From: Phallusia fumigata
Taxonomy: Eukaryota > Chordata > Ascidiacea > Phlebobranchia > Ascidiidae
Length of the DNA stretch: 64,000 bases
NCBI GenBank assembly: GCA_008931825.1
Contig: QXVZ01006765.1
Location: 827-64,826 of the forward strand
Direction of reading: 5' to 3'
Shown here: one piece after another, positions 38,517 through 51,400 of the stretch
Numbering within the stretch: the first letter of the stretch is position 1
Layout of the letters: each line of letters starts with the position of its first letter
Notes under the pieces: generated by a model
Database searches by the model: none
The model's input: the letters and a program-made list of their open reading frames with translations, nothing else
Told to the model about the DNA's origin: nothing
Translations under genes and position numbers: made by a program

Positions 38517-40932
38517 CCTAAGTAACGACCATAAACACAAAAAGAACGATAGGTTTATTAAGCTTTTTAGGGAAACACTGAATTTTGGCACATGAACTAT
38601 AACGCTGCCACGCCACAGATTCGATCAGGATAATAGTTGTCATAAATATAACAAAAATAAAGTGCCAAAAACACTAAGCGTGATTCACGGCGGAACTTTG
38701 TTCACGATTCATTCTATTGCTTTACTGGTTTAGCATAACTGACTAGTTAGTAATTCTGAACACGCAAAATGGATCCTCTGCAAATCTAAACTCGCAAAAC
38801 GCAGCAAAAGCGCTTTCAATTATTTGAAATTTTTGTTCTTGGACATCTGTTCTTGCTAGCTTAGAAATTAATTTCTGATTTTGACAGCTGAGTGAAAGTT
38901 TGCTGATTTGGTAATTTATGACTGCAAATACGCCATTCGCTACTACTATTTCGGTTTCAAGTCAGTCAGCACAGCGCAATGTTAACTAATTATCATGTCG
39001 CTAAGGAAAAATATAAACGGTTGTCCCCGCAAAGATTTTATTGGATTTTCACGAACGGTTTAATTAAGAACACACAGTGCTTTTGTTACTTTTGAAACAA
39101 CAATCATACTAAGAGCTGCTGGTTTATCCGATAGTTACACTGCCGATTCCTAAGCCTTTAGCTAACCACAACCAGAAGGGAGGACTTTCTTTGCGGTTGA
39201 AGAGCTTTCCATGAACTTGCTGGGCGCATCAGCGATTTGCTGATCTGTTTAATGTAATTCCGTAGGCCTGCTTATATTACAAAACTGAAATTTCATTTGG
39301 TGGCAATCGCAAAGTGAAAACTTTGGATTCTGATCACGACTTACTGTGCAGCAAGAATTTATAAATCGTAAGGCACACAAATCTCACAAAATTTTTTTTC
39401 AAGTATTACACGCATAACCGCAATAAAAACGCCTCTGGCATTAACTACAACTTTCAACAAGGCTGAGAACAATCAAATTCTTTGTCTTCCGCTTAGCAGT
39501 TAATCCTGCTAGGGCACAGCTTTCGCTGCACCGCGGCAATGAAGAATTTGTACACTGTCGAACCGTAATGAGGTTTTACATAGTGCTAATAAAACCCGCT
39601 GTTTGGGATAGAACCCTTGTGCATTCGGTTACAGAATATTGGCTGATCGCAGACATTGGCGAAGTATAATGACTCCAGAAGAGCTATTTGGGCACATTGT
39701 TACAAAATGAGTCGTCACACCTAGCACAATGATACAATACAACAGTATCATTGCCTAGCACAAAACCCAATTTTTTCATAATTGTAGATAACAGAACATA
39801 TGTTTTATACCCCATTGCCACAAAGCAGGGTTTCACAACCGGGTGGATTTCGTATTTGCCAAGAGAGAATTTGTTGCAAATGCAACTGTACTTTTTCGAC
39901 AATAACTTTAAACGGATTACTTTTTCTTCTTAATATAGTGTCATGAACAACTATTTACGAAATAAATTTCCGGTGGGAAGACATTAGCTTTGAGCATGTT
40001 ATGAGTCACCGCCGTAGAGGCTAGAGCATGTGTCTATAGCTATATTGCTGTTTCTTAGTGTCACAAATGAAAGAGCCGCATTTGGCCCAGGTGCCGCAGG
40101 TTGCCGATCTCTGATCTACGCGAGGCGACACAGGTTGGGTGAAACGGTTGAACGATCTTTTGGCTTTAAATTTTTTGCTAAGTTTAACATTGCAATGAAA
40201 ATTCTACGGTAGAATCAAAAGTATAGCAATAGATTACGCCACGAAATGGACAAACACTGGACATTTTGGGGTTTTCAAGTAACGCATACAATACAATTTT
40301 TTTTAGAACCGATGCGAACGAGTCTTGTTAGCTCAGTTTTTCACTGGCACATGATTTTGAGTAAGTTTATTAATGCTTACAAATCACAAAAGTAAATCCA
40401 TAAAACGTGATTAAAATGTACGTATTTTATGAAGGTACAAGTATTTGGCATGTAGCCAATTAGTAAGAATAAACTTAAAGTCAAATCGAAGCATGTAGCA
40501 CCAACATCTCATTAAAGAGCCTAAAGAGGTGAAGCTGGATGAAAACGTTGATGCATAATCACTGATAATAAAATGACGACTTTTGCTTCACGAAACTGGT
40601 ATCAGGGTATCAAATAATTTTACTATGTCCACAGCTGGTGTCTGCTTAAAAAAACAACGTTGTTAAAATGGGTTTAGATGCAAAAAAAAGTAAAATCATA
40701 ACACACAAAACTAGAGCTTATTTGCCAGCTACAGTGCTGCGAAAATCAACATAAATCACAGTTTTTGAAAGAAAAAACAATAATGCATAGTATTTCAATG
40801 AGGTATGTTGAAAATACTTCTACAATTGCAACTGTAAAGAGCGTTATAGAAAGACCAAGCCATTTTTACACACTTGATGTAGCACACTCAACTTCTAAAA
40901 AACATTTTGATTCCCAGTTAAGCATACATTGT
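38517..40932. other. Intergenic between unit 2 and BAAT-like copy 4
   Basis: 2.4 kb of mostly unique AT-rich sequence with no supportable gene. It probably holds the 3' UTR of copy 4 at its right edge and a hAT-type terminus near 40113. Confidence 0.5.
40066..40113. mobile_element. hAT-type element terminus, single end
   Basis: The stretch gccgcatttggcccaggtgc, then cgcaggttgccgatctctg, is the reverse complement of a CAGAGATCGGCAACCTGCGG terminus typical of many hAT-derived non-autonomous elements. I did not find the matching left end, so it is called only as a fragment. Confidence 0.5.
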
Positions 40933-43116
40933 TTACAACTTTGATCTTGGTTCGAATATTAACTTTTCCTTTAAAAACTCCAAATGCCGCTTCCAGGCAT
41001 CCTCCTGTGCTTTGCAATGAGCCGCCGTCTCTCCACCACAACTGACAAGGACGTTGAACGCTTCGCCCGGCTGAAAGTAGGAGGGTGCATGTGGTGAAAA
41101 CGGCGGCTCAATGAGGTGTCCAGTCTTCTCGTATTTTACTACTTCATAATCAGGGTGCTTACTTTGCTTCAGTAAAAACTCGGCCGCCCGCACTGTTACG
41201 GATGTTGGACAGGACTGGTCATCCAGACCAGCAAAGAGAAGATATGATACATGATGTTGGTTATGAAAGGGAATGAGACTATTTTTTAATTTGAAATTTT
41301 CAACAAATGGTTCAATATTGAAATCAGGGGGTAAATTTTGAAGAAAAGAGGCAGCAATTGGTTTAGGTCCCGAGGTTTTAGATTTATCAATGTTCATGCC
41401 AATGTCATGAAACAGCCTATCTTTGTATTTTATATCACCACAGATAGCATTAACAGTGTTATTGGTCCACACAACACATTTAATTCCCTTAAGGCATGTG
41501 GCCATGGCCAGAGCCAAAACAGATCCTTTGCAGATTGATACAACACCAATTCCATTCCTACTATCCACTTCAGGATGCTGTGTCATGAATTCAACACCCT
41601 TCTCAAAGTAGGAGATATCTTGACAGTCGTCTACATGTTTCGGCAAACCTTCAACCCCATAGTAAGCCAGTGTGAGAGACGCAATACCATTGGCAGCATG
41701 CAGTGCACTTTTCATTTCAAGTACACCGGGATATCCTCCAAACAGATTTATAACTCCTACAATACATGCGATAAATCACAACAGTGCATGTTACTGTCTC
41801 GCATATATATATCATGTTTTTGTATTAAAATACAATATTTCAAATTAATTTGTTTAATTCTTCTAACATTTGAAAACATAAAGAGGAAAATATATAAAAG
41901 TACCCCTTTAATAGAAACACAAAACACACAGAGTAAAAGAATATGTATCCCTTCAGGAAGGACGCTCGTAAATATACATAATAAACAATCCCAAATACCT
42001 GGAAATGGTCCCTTTCCTTTTGGTAAAAACAATGTGCCCACCAATCCATTCTCTCTTACAACAATTCTCTTTACACCAGGTGCAACATACGATCTAGTAA
42101 TTTCTGTGGTTGTGATTGGTTGTTTTGTTTTCTCAAGTGTCCAATTGCGAAGGGTTGCAATGTCCTCTACTTTTCCCCCATACACACTGAGATGATACAC
42201 AACAGGCTGTGGGTAGCCTCCTTTGGCAAAACGTACAATTTTTCTCTGCAAGTAAAAGGACAACACCTTCTTTTCTACGTTTTGTTATGTACCACCTAGA
42301 ACTGAACTAAACATTAGTCTTTACTGTAAGCCTAGCAGTGGAAAATCAGAGCCAGCCGTGTAAATATTGTTATGCAGCAAGATGTAGGTTAAAGTTTGAA
42401 GCAGTTATTTCAAATATTTAATACGCAGTTCATTGCTTATTAGTAAGTATACAGCGACTATTTATTTACTGATACAAAATAGTAAAAACAAAAATGAAAT
42501 CTGCAATCACGACACAAAATGACAAGTTAGGAATAAAATAAACATTGCTGACAAATATATACCTCATTTTCTGCATAAGCCCGCACAGACCAGAACAAGC
42601 CCATAGGTTCGATCCCCTTGTATGATCCACCCATACAGGTGTCTCTACAGAGATTTACAGAACCTAATGAAAGAAAGAACCAGTAAAACATCAAACAAAA
42701 TTTTATCGCTGACTTCTAACTGACCATTCTTTGATGCTTTGTATTGAGCAAAACTTTCAAAGTGGCAGAATTGCGAAACACGAACATTTGTAAAGATGGT
42801 GATATCTTGAAAAGGAGAAAGACCTACAAAAAATGTAATGTGGTGCAATGTAACATCCTTTCATAAAATTTATTTTATAAGCAGCTTGTATGCACCTATA
42901 TAAAAGTGGTTTATTCAAACCATAATGATATTGTGCAGGCCTGCGCCCTATGGGGAACAATTTGTTTTTGTCCACTCTCTCTATAAATATACATGTAATT
43001 TATCCACTTTATACATGTAAACATATTACTGAAAAAAACTGGACGCACTTACCAGTAATTATTATCTCGATAGGTTGATCAAAAATGCTGGTGTTTGGTG
43101 TAACATGAATTGCCAT
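40933..43116 (-). CDS. BAAT/ACOT-family acyl-CoA N-acyltransferase, copy 4, peroxisomal
   Basis: Five exons on the minus strand: 43116-43053, 42823-42725, 42663-42563, 42245-41999, 41756-40933. The sum is 445 codons, 444 aa. An in-frame TGA two codons before the ATG supports the start. The N-terminal domain shows [15 protein letters not shown]. The hydrolase half has the elbow VVSICKGSV with Cys at about residue 246, then [10 protein letters not shown] and TGHLIEPPF for Asp and His. The usual SHGFA is replaced by AANGIA. The C-terminus is RSKL, a strong PTS1. It shares the FGGYPG motif and 99/101-nt exons with copy 3, so copies 3 and 4 form one pair and 1 and 2 another. It is separated from the others by the decarboxylase cluster, which suggests that cluster expanded inside a BAAT-like array. 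Confidence 0.91.
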
Positions 43117-43489
43117 GATTCAAGTAATCACTAGATAAGATCAAATATAGCAACCCGTTAACGTGAATCACACACATGTTTCATTTTCAGTCACACAAGT
43201 GCTATGTTACCAACACAGACACGGAGAACAGCAAACTACACAAAAATGTTTGAGCACTTTGTTCTGGTGTACTTACTTGAACGAACGCAATACCTTCGTT
43301 AACTATGCACATTCCCAAATGACCTCCACAATGTCATTTATTACGTCACACAGCAGACCCACTGCGCGTCAGGTTTTGCAGGTCATTTTCACATTGGGGT
43401 TGTCCCCAAACTTACCACAGAAACAATATGATATTTATCGTATTTTTTTTACTTGCCCCGCTCCCCCCTCTATAATCTGGCTATCGAGG

Positions 43490-43645
43490 TTTTTGCTTTG
43501 TGAAAAAAAAACATAACAACACAATACCACTAAATCAGTCACCAGGCCGGAAATAGCTGAGTAAGAACATTATGAAGCACAGAAAAGTGAAGAGCACAAT
43601 TGGTAGATTGAGGTTAAACGCGTTGCAGCTACGCAGTAAAATTTA
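43490..43645 (-). repeat. SINE-like interspersed repeat
   Basis: Reverse-complement counterpart of 14520-14690, sharing cagtcaccaggccggaaat, cacaattggt and cgcgttgcagct. The tail is less clear here: a run of A followed by cataacaacac. Ends approximate. Confidence 0.5.
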
Positions 43646-44839
43646 TAACATTTAGTTAAAATACAATGCAAAATGACCTAAAATGTATTTTTAGCGTACC
43701 CAGGCATAAACTTTAACCTACAGGCACGAATACGTATAATTTACGATCAAACTCATTGTCAATACGTCCGGAAAGCTAACCGCTCGTTTGGGAAGTTTGG
43801 TGTTCCATATACGAACAAGCGCAGCTTAGTGTTTGCATGACAAACTTAACGACGGCGCAGTTGGAGTTTGTTCCCCGACTTGATCGAGGGAAGAGATCCT
43901 GGAGATTAACGACATTGGTTTTAGAATGCGACGTTGCATATAGTTTCAACGCGGTTCACTGGTTTTGTTCTTTTTCTTGGAGTAAGGCCTTGTCACAAAG
44001 CTAGTATTCCCAGCTAGTTACTTGATTAAGTTGGAGTTGTGTTAAGGATGCTTATTGATTGCTCTTAAATATTTCAAGTAAAGTTTCCTCCTTTATCTCA
44101 AAGATTTTTTCTGTGGCACTTGCGCTAACGAGACATCAAACTCGGGCGCCAAAAAAGTTTGCAAGCCGTTAGGATTGAACTTGCTGCAAAGTTTAATGAC
44201 CTCTGTATTTTCCTTGTCAACACAGTTTGGTAATGAATGACTCTCATTTAGGCGTGGCCTTGCTAACAAAAGACACCCATAGGTATACCTTGACTGTTTC
44301 CAGCGACAAGGAGTACATTGTTGCTTCAAAAGATCCTGAAGTAATTTAATGCTTTCGTACTATTTTATGTGTGTGAATATGTTTCCAATGGGGAGACCAA
44401 AAGGGTATTTTTAATGTTGCGTTATCAAAGGCTGAAGTTTCTTCAACATTGAATCCTTCCAATTGCATTTATACATTTGTTTTGATCTGACTCAACAGAC
44501 CGACAGTAGGCAGCCCAGCATGTCACTTTCTTTAAGGATATTTTTTCCTGTCAGCTGTGACGCTTGATTCGGTTTTGCACGTAGCGCGGTTTCGCAATAC
44601 CGTTTTTGGCAATGTGGCCCTCTTTTCTAGAATATCGCTAACCTAACTTTTAACACGACAAGCGTGCAACATCTAAATTATCATCAAATAGATGCTCATT
44701 TGTATGAAGACATGAAGCAAGCTAGTCAGCGAAAATTCCGATTGAAACTTGGTTTTTAGGCTGCCTATAAAGCTTAAACATTTAGCAATTTTTCAATATA
44801 TATTTCCTGTAATATAGCAATGCCATATGTTACAAACGT

Positions 44840-45095
44840 TAATTTCGTTCAGATCCAAGGATCGCTGATTGTAGTAATGACTATTTAATAAGGCGAAAAG
44901 GTTTTTTCCGCACTTAAGAAAGTTGTTTATGACATATTAAAAACAATTTTTCTTTCGCTGAAGCGCCCACCAATCCAACATTGCAGTGAAAGAGAAACCA
45001 TTTTAATAATGTCAAAACCAAACTTTTTATTTAGATCCTAGGATCAATGGCCGTGCCTTCGTTGACCAAAGTGGTAACGACACGGGAGTAGTTTA
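44840..45095 (+). pseudogene. Decayed duplicates of SLC23 intron 3 and exon 4
   Basis: atttcgttcagatccaagga (44843-44862) and then tttagatcctaggatcaatg, ccgtgccttcgttgacc (45033-45070) match the start of SLC23 exon 4 at 47268. The intron block before it, cgcccaccaatccaacattgcag (44965), matches 47199. The two tandem pieces suggest a lost SLC23 paralogue or local intron-exon duplication. Confidence 0.7.
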
Positions 45096-45485
45096 AATAG
45101 GGTCGTTTGTGGACCGTTGCCTTTTTTGACCCATTCTGCCTTGCGGCCGTGCATCAGCAGCCGACGCAGGACAGAATTTAAGTTCGAATGTCGCTGGGAA
45201 TTTTCGCCGGGAAAAGTCGTCAAAGCCTCGTTATAGATTAACTTTCTGGAAACAGAAAAACGCCAACTAGGAAGTAAACTTAGCTCAACGTTCCATGCAG
45301 TTTAATTGAAGGACAATAGGCAACTGTCCGTAACGTACGTTGATTGGTCTGCGACTCGGTGCCTTTTTCATCCCCGCTGCAGACTGTTGAAATATTTTTC
45401 TACGTCTTAAAGTGTCAGTGTTGTTGAGGGAGTTTTACTTGGTGCAGACAGCTTTCGGAAAATAAACGCTCTCCTATATTTTGCG

Positions 45486-48400
45486 ATGGAAAAGCCTAAC
45501 GCAAAACAGTCGGACGTTGAGGTTTCGGAACAGAAAGGGTCAGACGAGACAGTGACCAATTCCGGCACAAATTCTTGGTTGCTTTACGGGCTGAACGATT
45601 CTCCGCCATGGTACCTTTCGCTGATGTTCGGACTACAGGTAACTGATTTTGGCTTATCTGTTGGCAGTATGCGAAATGGAATATAGAAACGTTACAGTCG
45701 GTTTATTGTTCTTTTGATTTTAAAAGTGACACCATTTACACCATCTGTTTATAAGCCAAGGTAAAGAAAATTAGGGCTGTTTTTTTAAAGACAGATTATT
45801 TCTATTCGGAGATCGTGACTCTTTCTGCATTAAAACACGCTGCTCCTGCAGTTTGACACGGCAAGTTAGAGCAAAACAGCTTTACAATGTTGTTCCAACT
45901 TTAACAAAAGTTTCTTTGTAAGTTACTTTTTTCCGAGGAGACCGCTGGTGGAAAGATAGTTCAGTTCGAGGCTTAATACACAGTCCGCCTTGGTGAAACA
46001 CAATGACCCGCAGTGAATTTAGTTACCATTTTATTTAAATAAACGTTACAGACCAACTACAACAAACATGTCGCTTTCTGATCTTGCACAACGTCAGGTT
46101 CAGTACAAAAGGGACCTAAACTAGGGGTTATAAACTCTTACGCCTTAAAGTTCACTATCTTTTGTTACAGCATGTCATGTTGTCCATCAGCGGTTTGATG
46201 GGGGTGCCGTTGCTACTGGCAACACCTTTATGCCTCCATGATGACGAAGTGGGAAACCAGGCGCGGGCGTTTCTCATCAGCTCCGTGTTCTTTGTTTCTG
46301 GCATCTCGACGCTGATGCAGACCACACTTGGAAACAGGTGAGGAGGTACCAGTTTAAAAAACGTTGTTGTGCCTCCCGAATAGGTAGTTAAGTGGGTATG
46401 ATGCAGTTTTAAAGGTTAGGGCCGAGAAATTTCGAATCGTTTACTTGTGTTTCTCTTGGAACGCAATGTAAGGAAGTTAATCCAACCCAGAGGAGTACAT
46501 ACCAAATGAAAAACTCATGCAAGGCACTTGCTCACATAAAAGTTAAAAATAAAGCAGACGAAGGACCCGCTGCTGGTTCACTTCCCAAGCAACTTGTTGC
46601 TTGTCGCGAATTGTTAGTTTACCAATACGTCACAGGTAGCTCTTTGATCTGCTGCTTACCAAGAAGAATTACTAACTTTTGTTTCTACATCAGCGGACGC
46701 ATTTTGTAAACTACGTTCTAACTTCGTCGCTGTACAGACCTATGAAGTAAAACAACAAACAGCAATGTCGTTCCGTCGCAGGTTGCCAATCTTGCAGGGA
46801 AGCTCGTTCGCATATTTGGCGGCCACTTTTGCGACGCTTGCCCTGCCACACAACAAGTGCCCAGAGCCGCTGCCCCCTGGTACCCTCAACTCTACCACCA
46901 CCTTGTACAACGACACTGATGGCAGAATTGTAGACGCCAAAGAATTGTGGATGAGACGCGTGTTAGAGGTGCGAAAGGTTTTTCACGACTTTTCGTAAAA
47001 TTTATCGGGCAAACAGTATTGGTTTAGCCGTTCCATGGACACGCTGTGAAAATAACCACAATCTAACCTTGAAGTAGCACAAGGGGCCAAACCAATCAAA
47101 CAGTATTGCTAGTACAACCTAGTTAATAAGATGTGAGCTTTTTTCGCACTTATGCGAGCTGTTTATGACGTAAAAAAACAATATTTCTTTCGCCGATGCG
47201 CCCACCAATCCAACATTGCAGTCAAACAGAAACCCTTTCAATGATGTTAAAACCGAACGTTCCTTTCAGATCCAAGGATCAATAGCCGTGGCGTCGTTGA
47301 CCGAAGTTTTGCTTGGCCTTACTGGCACGGTCAGTTTCATTCTTCGGTTCGTCGGACCGCTCACCGTCACACCCACCATAGCACTTATCGGATTGGATTT
47401 GTTTGCAGTTGCCCCTCACCATGCTTCCACACATTGGGGAATCGCCTGGTTGTAAGTGTAATCATGTAACGATTTCATACTACAATGGCAAAAAGTATGT
47501 CGCTCGTTATCTGTTTTGTTTCATTACAAAATATGTCTCATGATTCCACGTCCCGTGCTATTTCGTTTACACCTATCGTTTTTCGTTTAACAAATCGTTG
47601 ATAATTGACATTGGAATAGCTTTGTGGGCCACCAAAATAACCGGCGTACTAAATGGGGTTAAATTGTTACGGAAATGATGCGACAGTTGTAGTCAGTTAA
47701 ATTTTCTGCTACTCTATGCTGTACAAGTTGTGTACAAACGTGCCGCTTGGCATCCACACAGGAAGCAAACTGACAAAGCAATCGAATCGTGGATAATCAA
47801 ATTCCAAACACAGCGGGTATAACCCGGGATGATTTTAAACATAATCCGATTTGGGTGGCGTTGTCAAAGTAGAACTCAAGTGACCCCGAAATCGTTTTAT
47901 CTTTTGTTTCAGCACATCGTTCGTTCTCATAATGACGTCACAATACTGCAAAAACGTCGCCGTTCCGTTTCCGAGTTTTAATCGGAAGAGAAAATGTCAC
48001 GTAAGAAGGTACCAAATCTTCAAAATGTTTCCGGTAAGAGCCATAGACATCGTCGGTAATGATCTTCGGCAGATATGTGTACACCAGCTTCCAGCACGAG
48101 GTCGAACGACTCTTTTCGAGAGCTGTCTTGATTCTCTGACCTTCAACGCGAAAAATTCTCGTTAAGATAAAAGCACTGTAAAAACCAAACAAACTTTGGA
48201 AGAACACAATGGTTCGCAAAGTTTTTGCTATTTGTCTTGGCTTCGGTCTCAAAATACCCAACTTAAGGTTGGTATCACGCCACATTACCACTGTTTGTCA
48301 AACATTGATGGCCGGGCGGTAACGATTCCAAACTTACCGCAGGGAAGCGTGTTTGGTCAGTAGACTTTCTTTTAGGGTCAAAACGTCACGATTTTGCTCA

Positions 48401-51400
48401 CATTGCATTGTGTCGATGAAAGATGTTAAAAACTCGTAAAAACTATAGACAGTGGTACAGCATTAACAATTCCTTCAATTTCGAAGTACAGTTTAACCCG
48501 CTTAAAAAGCAATTAACTATTACGCAACATAAACTGTTATTGTCGTAGAATGTTTTAAAAGCAGATTTTTAAAAAGACAGGCCTGTATTAAAAACTGCGC
48601 GAAAATTTTTCAGGCTATCTGAGCGTTTGTGCGTTCGGCGTTGCACGCTTATAGTAGGTTTACCAGCGTGACTCTTGCTGCCAACCATACAGGTGGTTTA
48701 TAAAAAAGCTAGAGCTGGAGTTAAAATTTATCACAGTAAAGATCATTCTGGTAAGCATACAGAACCCCGGCTCGACAAAGTGCTTCTTTAAGCTTTCATG
48801 ACGGTCATGCAAATGCCAATTCCCCAAACCGAACATAATCTTGTTTTTTAGCTGGGCTGCTTAAAGTTGCAGGTCTTGTTCTCATTAGTCGACCCCAACT
48901 CTTAAAAGTGCCTTGTCAATAGTAAAACAGCTCAGGCAGCAGAAAATCTGATCTCTGATAAACAACATTTTCATGTTTACTTATTTTCTGCCTTACCAAA
49001 GAACAGGTCTCGTTCTCATTAGTCGACCTCAACTCTTGAAAATGGCTTGTCAATAGTAAAACAGCTCAGGCAGCAGAAAATCTAATCTCTGATAAACAAC
49101 ATTTTCATGTTTACTTATTTTCTGCCTTACCAAAGAACAGGTCTCGTTCTCATTAGTCGACCGCAACTCTTGAAAATGACGTGTCAATAGTAAAACAGCT
49201 CAGGCAGCAGAAAATCTGATCTCTGATAAACAACATTTTCATGTTTATTTATTTTCTGCCTTACCAAAGAACAGGTCTCGTTCTCATTAGTCGACCTCAA
49301 CTCTTAAAAGTGCCTTGTCAATAGTAAAACAGCTCAGACAGCAGAAGATCTGATCTCTGATAAACAACATTTTCATGTTTACTTATTTTCTGCCTTACCA
49401 AAGAACTCTTGTTTCGCTCCTCGCAGCAAAAGCTTTGGATTGGTGGCGCATTGCTCCTATGAAAGGGATTTGAAAGCGAGTTCTGTGCAAAAGATAGCAT
49501 CGATGACGCTAGCAAAGTCGAAACATTGATGCTAAATACATTGTTGCATGTTCCATTTATTTCAAAATTAAATTTTGTGTTCAAATTTGTAAATACGTTA
49601 TCCCCAACCAGACTTTTGAAGTTGATTTTACCGGTTTGTTTATGTGTCATCATGATCGATTGCACAAATTATGTTACACAATCGAAATTACCTTGAGTGA
49701 GAAAGGAGGTACAGTTCAACATACGTTGAGATATAGCAGCTTGTGTAACGACGTCAAAACGAAAATCACACGACGTTTGACCTACAAACGCCCCGTATGT
49801 AGGTCTTTGACAATGTGTCCTTTACTTATATCTACTTCAGATTTGCTTGTTTTTCAAAGGTGATCATCTCAATGATACTTGGATGGATCTTTTGTTGGAT
49901 TCTCACGGTGACTGATGTGCTTTCGCCAGACCCAAACAATCCTCAGCATGTTGCAAGAGCCGATTTTAGAATTGATGTACTTAACAACAGTCCGTGGTAA
50001 AACAAAACGTTATGTTTGTTTTCGATGTCAATTTTCGTACTTTTTGTTTTGATACGACCACAGCAGTTTTTGCATTCAAGTTTTGGTTTTGTAACCTGGG
50101 CACATAACTAGTTGACTCAAGAGCTTTAACGATGTCCATGCTTATCTACAGCTGTTTTAAACCGAAAAAAAGAAAACAAACCAAATCTGCCTAAAGCAGG
50201 CAAGCAAAAAGAGTTTAAATTCAGGTTTAAAAAACGTTAAAATTCAATTGGGGTTCCACATGTACTTTTGCCTTTGGATCAGATCAAACATTCTCGACAA
50301 GCTTAGTGAGCAGCGTCCCTGTGTGCGCCAGCGTATGTGTGTGTACCTCGTTAAACTTGATATGCTTTTCCAGGTTTCGTGTTCCCTATCCGTTTCAATG
50401 GGGCATACCGGTCGTTTCACTGGCGGGAGTTGTTGGTATGATCGCAGGCGTAATGGGCTCCACCATCGAATCGATAGGCGACTACTACGCATGCGCAAAG
50501 CTGGCGGGCGGCCCTCCTCCCCCAAAGCACGCTATTAACAGGTTAGGTCATGTCCCATTATGTTTCCACACTGCTTGCTCAGCAAATTAGCGTTTTTTAT
50601 GATGCATTTAATGACCGAGTTTTTAGGGGCATATTTGTAGAAGGGGTCGGTTGCGTGATCTCCGGTATTTTTGGAACGACCACAGGTACAACATCGTACA
50701 GCGAAAATATTGCAGCCATCGGCATTACCAGGGTCGGAAGCCGCAAGGTAAGGTCAATTGTGAATATTTCATCACGCGGTGGCGCACAAGAGCTTGTTGG
50801 TTAATTTATTGCTTTTTGAACGTAGCAATTGATTCGTCGGCATAACGAAAACATTCTTTTTTTAACATTGGGAGGTTATTAGTATTTTTTACCTTAGGGT
50901 TTAGTTTACTTCAACCGCCCAAATACAACTTTCTGTCATTCGAATCCAAGCACATTGGACTTGACGTATTACAGACCGACATCTTGTTATCAGGTATTGC
51001 AAGCTGCTGGATTACTTTTGATCATTTTCGGCTGTGTGGGAAAACTTGGAGGTGTTTTTGTTCTTGTTCCTGAACCAGTGATTGGCGGATTGTTCATGGT
51101 GTTGTTCGGGATGATAGCAGCCGTGGGACTTTGCAACCTCCAATACGTGGATCTCAATTCAAGCAGGTAACTTTTACTGGAATGTTAACCTATAAACTAG
51201 TGTTGATCAACCGATGGTACGAGTACCACTAGTGTTACGCGACGGCATTTCAGATGGTACGGGAGCACATATCGGTTGTTTGCGGGTGTATAGTCCGTTT
51301 GTCTTCATAAAAAGCGCTGGTGCTCTCATAAAATGGTTGTTGCTTCATCTGGGTTACGAAGTCGGGCAAGGATTGTCGGCATGGGTTCTGTCTCACCCTT

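Larger units (their letters stand above)
43117..45485. promoter_or_regulatory. Divergent intergenic region between BAAT-like copy 4 and SLC23
   Basis: The two flanking genes are transcribed away from each other, so this 2.4 kb should hold both promoters. No precise promoter element is called. It also contains a SINE-like repeat (43490-43645) and two decayed SLC23 exon copies (44840-45095). Confidence 0.45.

Noticed and set aside
39684-39933. Small open frames on both strands
   Set aside because: No domain, no splice support and no similarity to neighbours.
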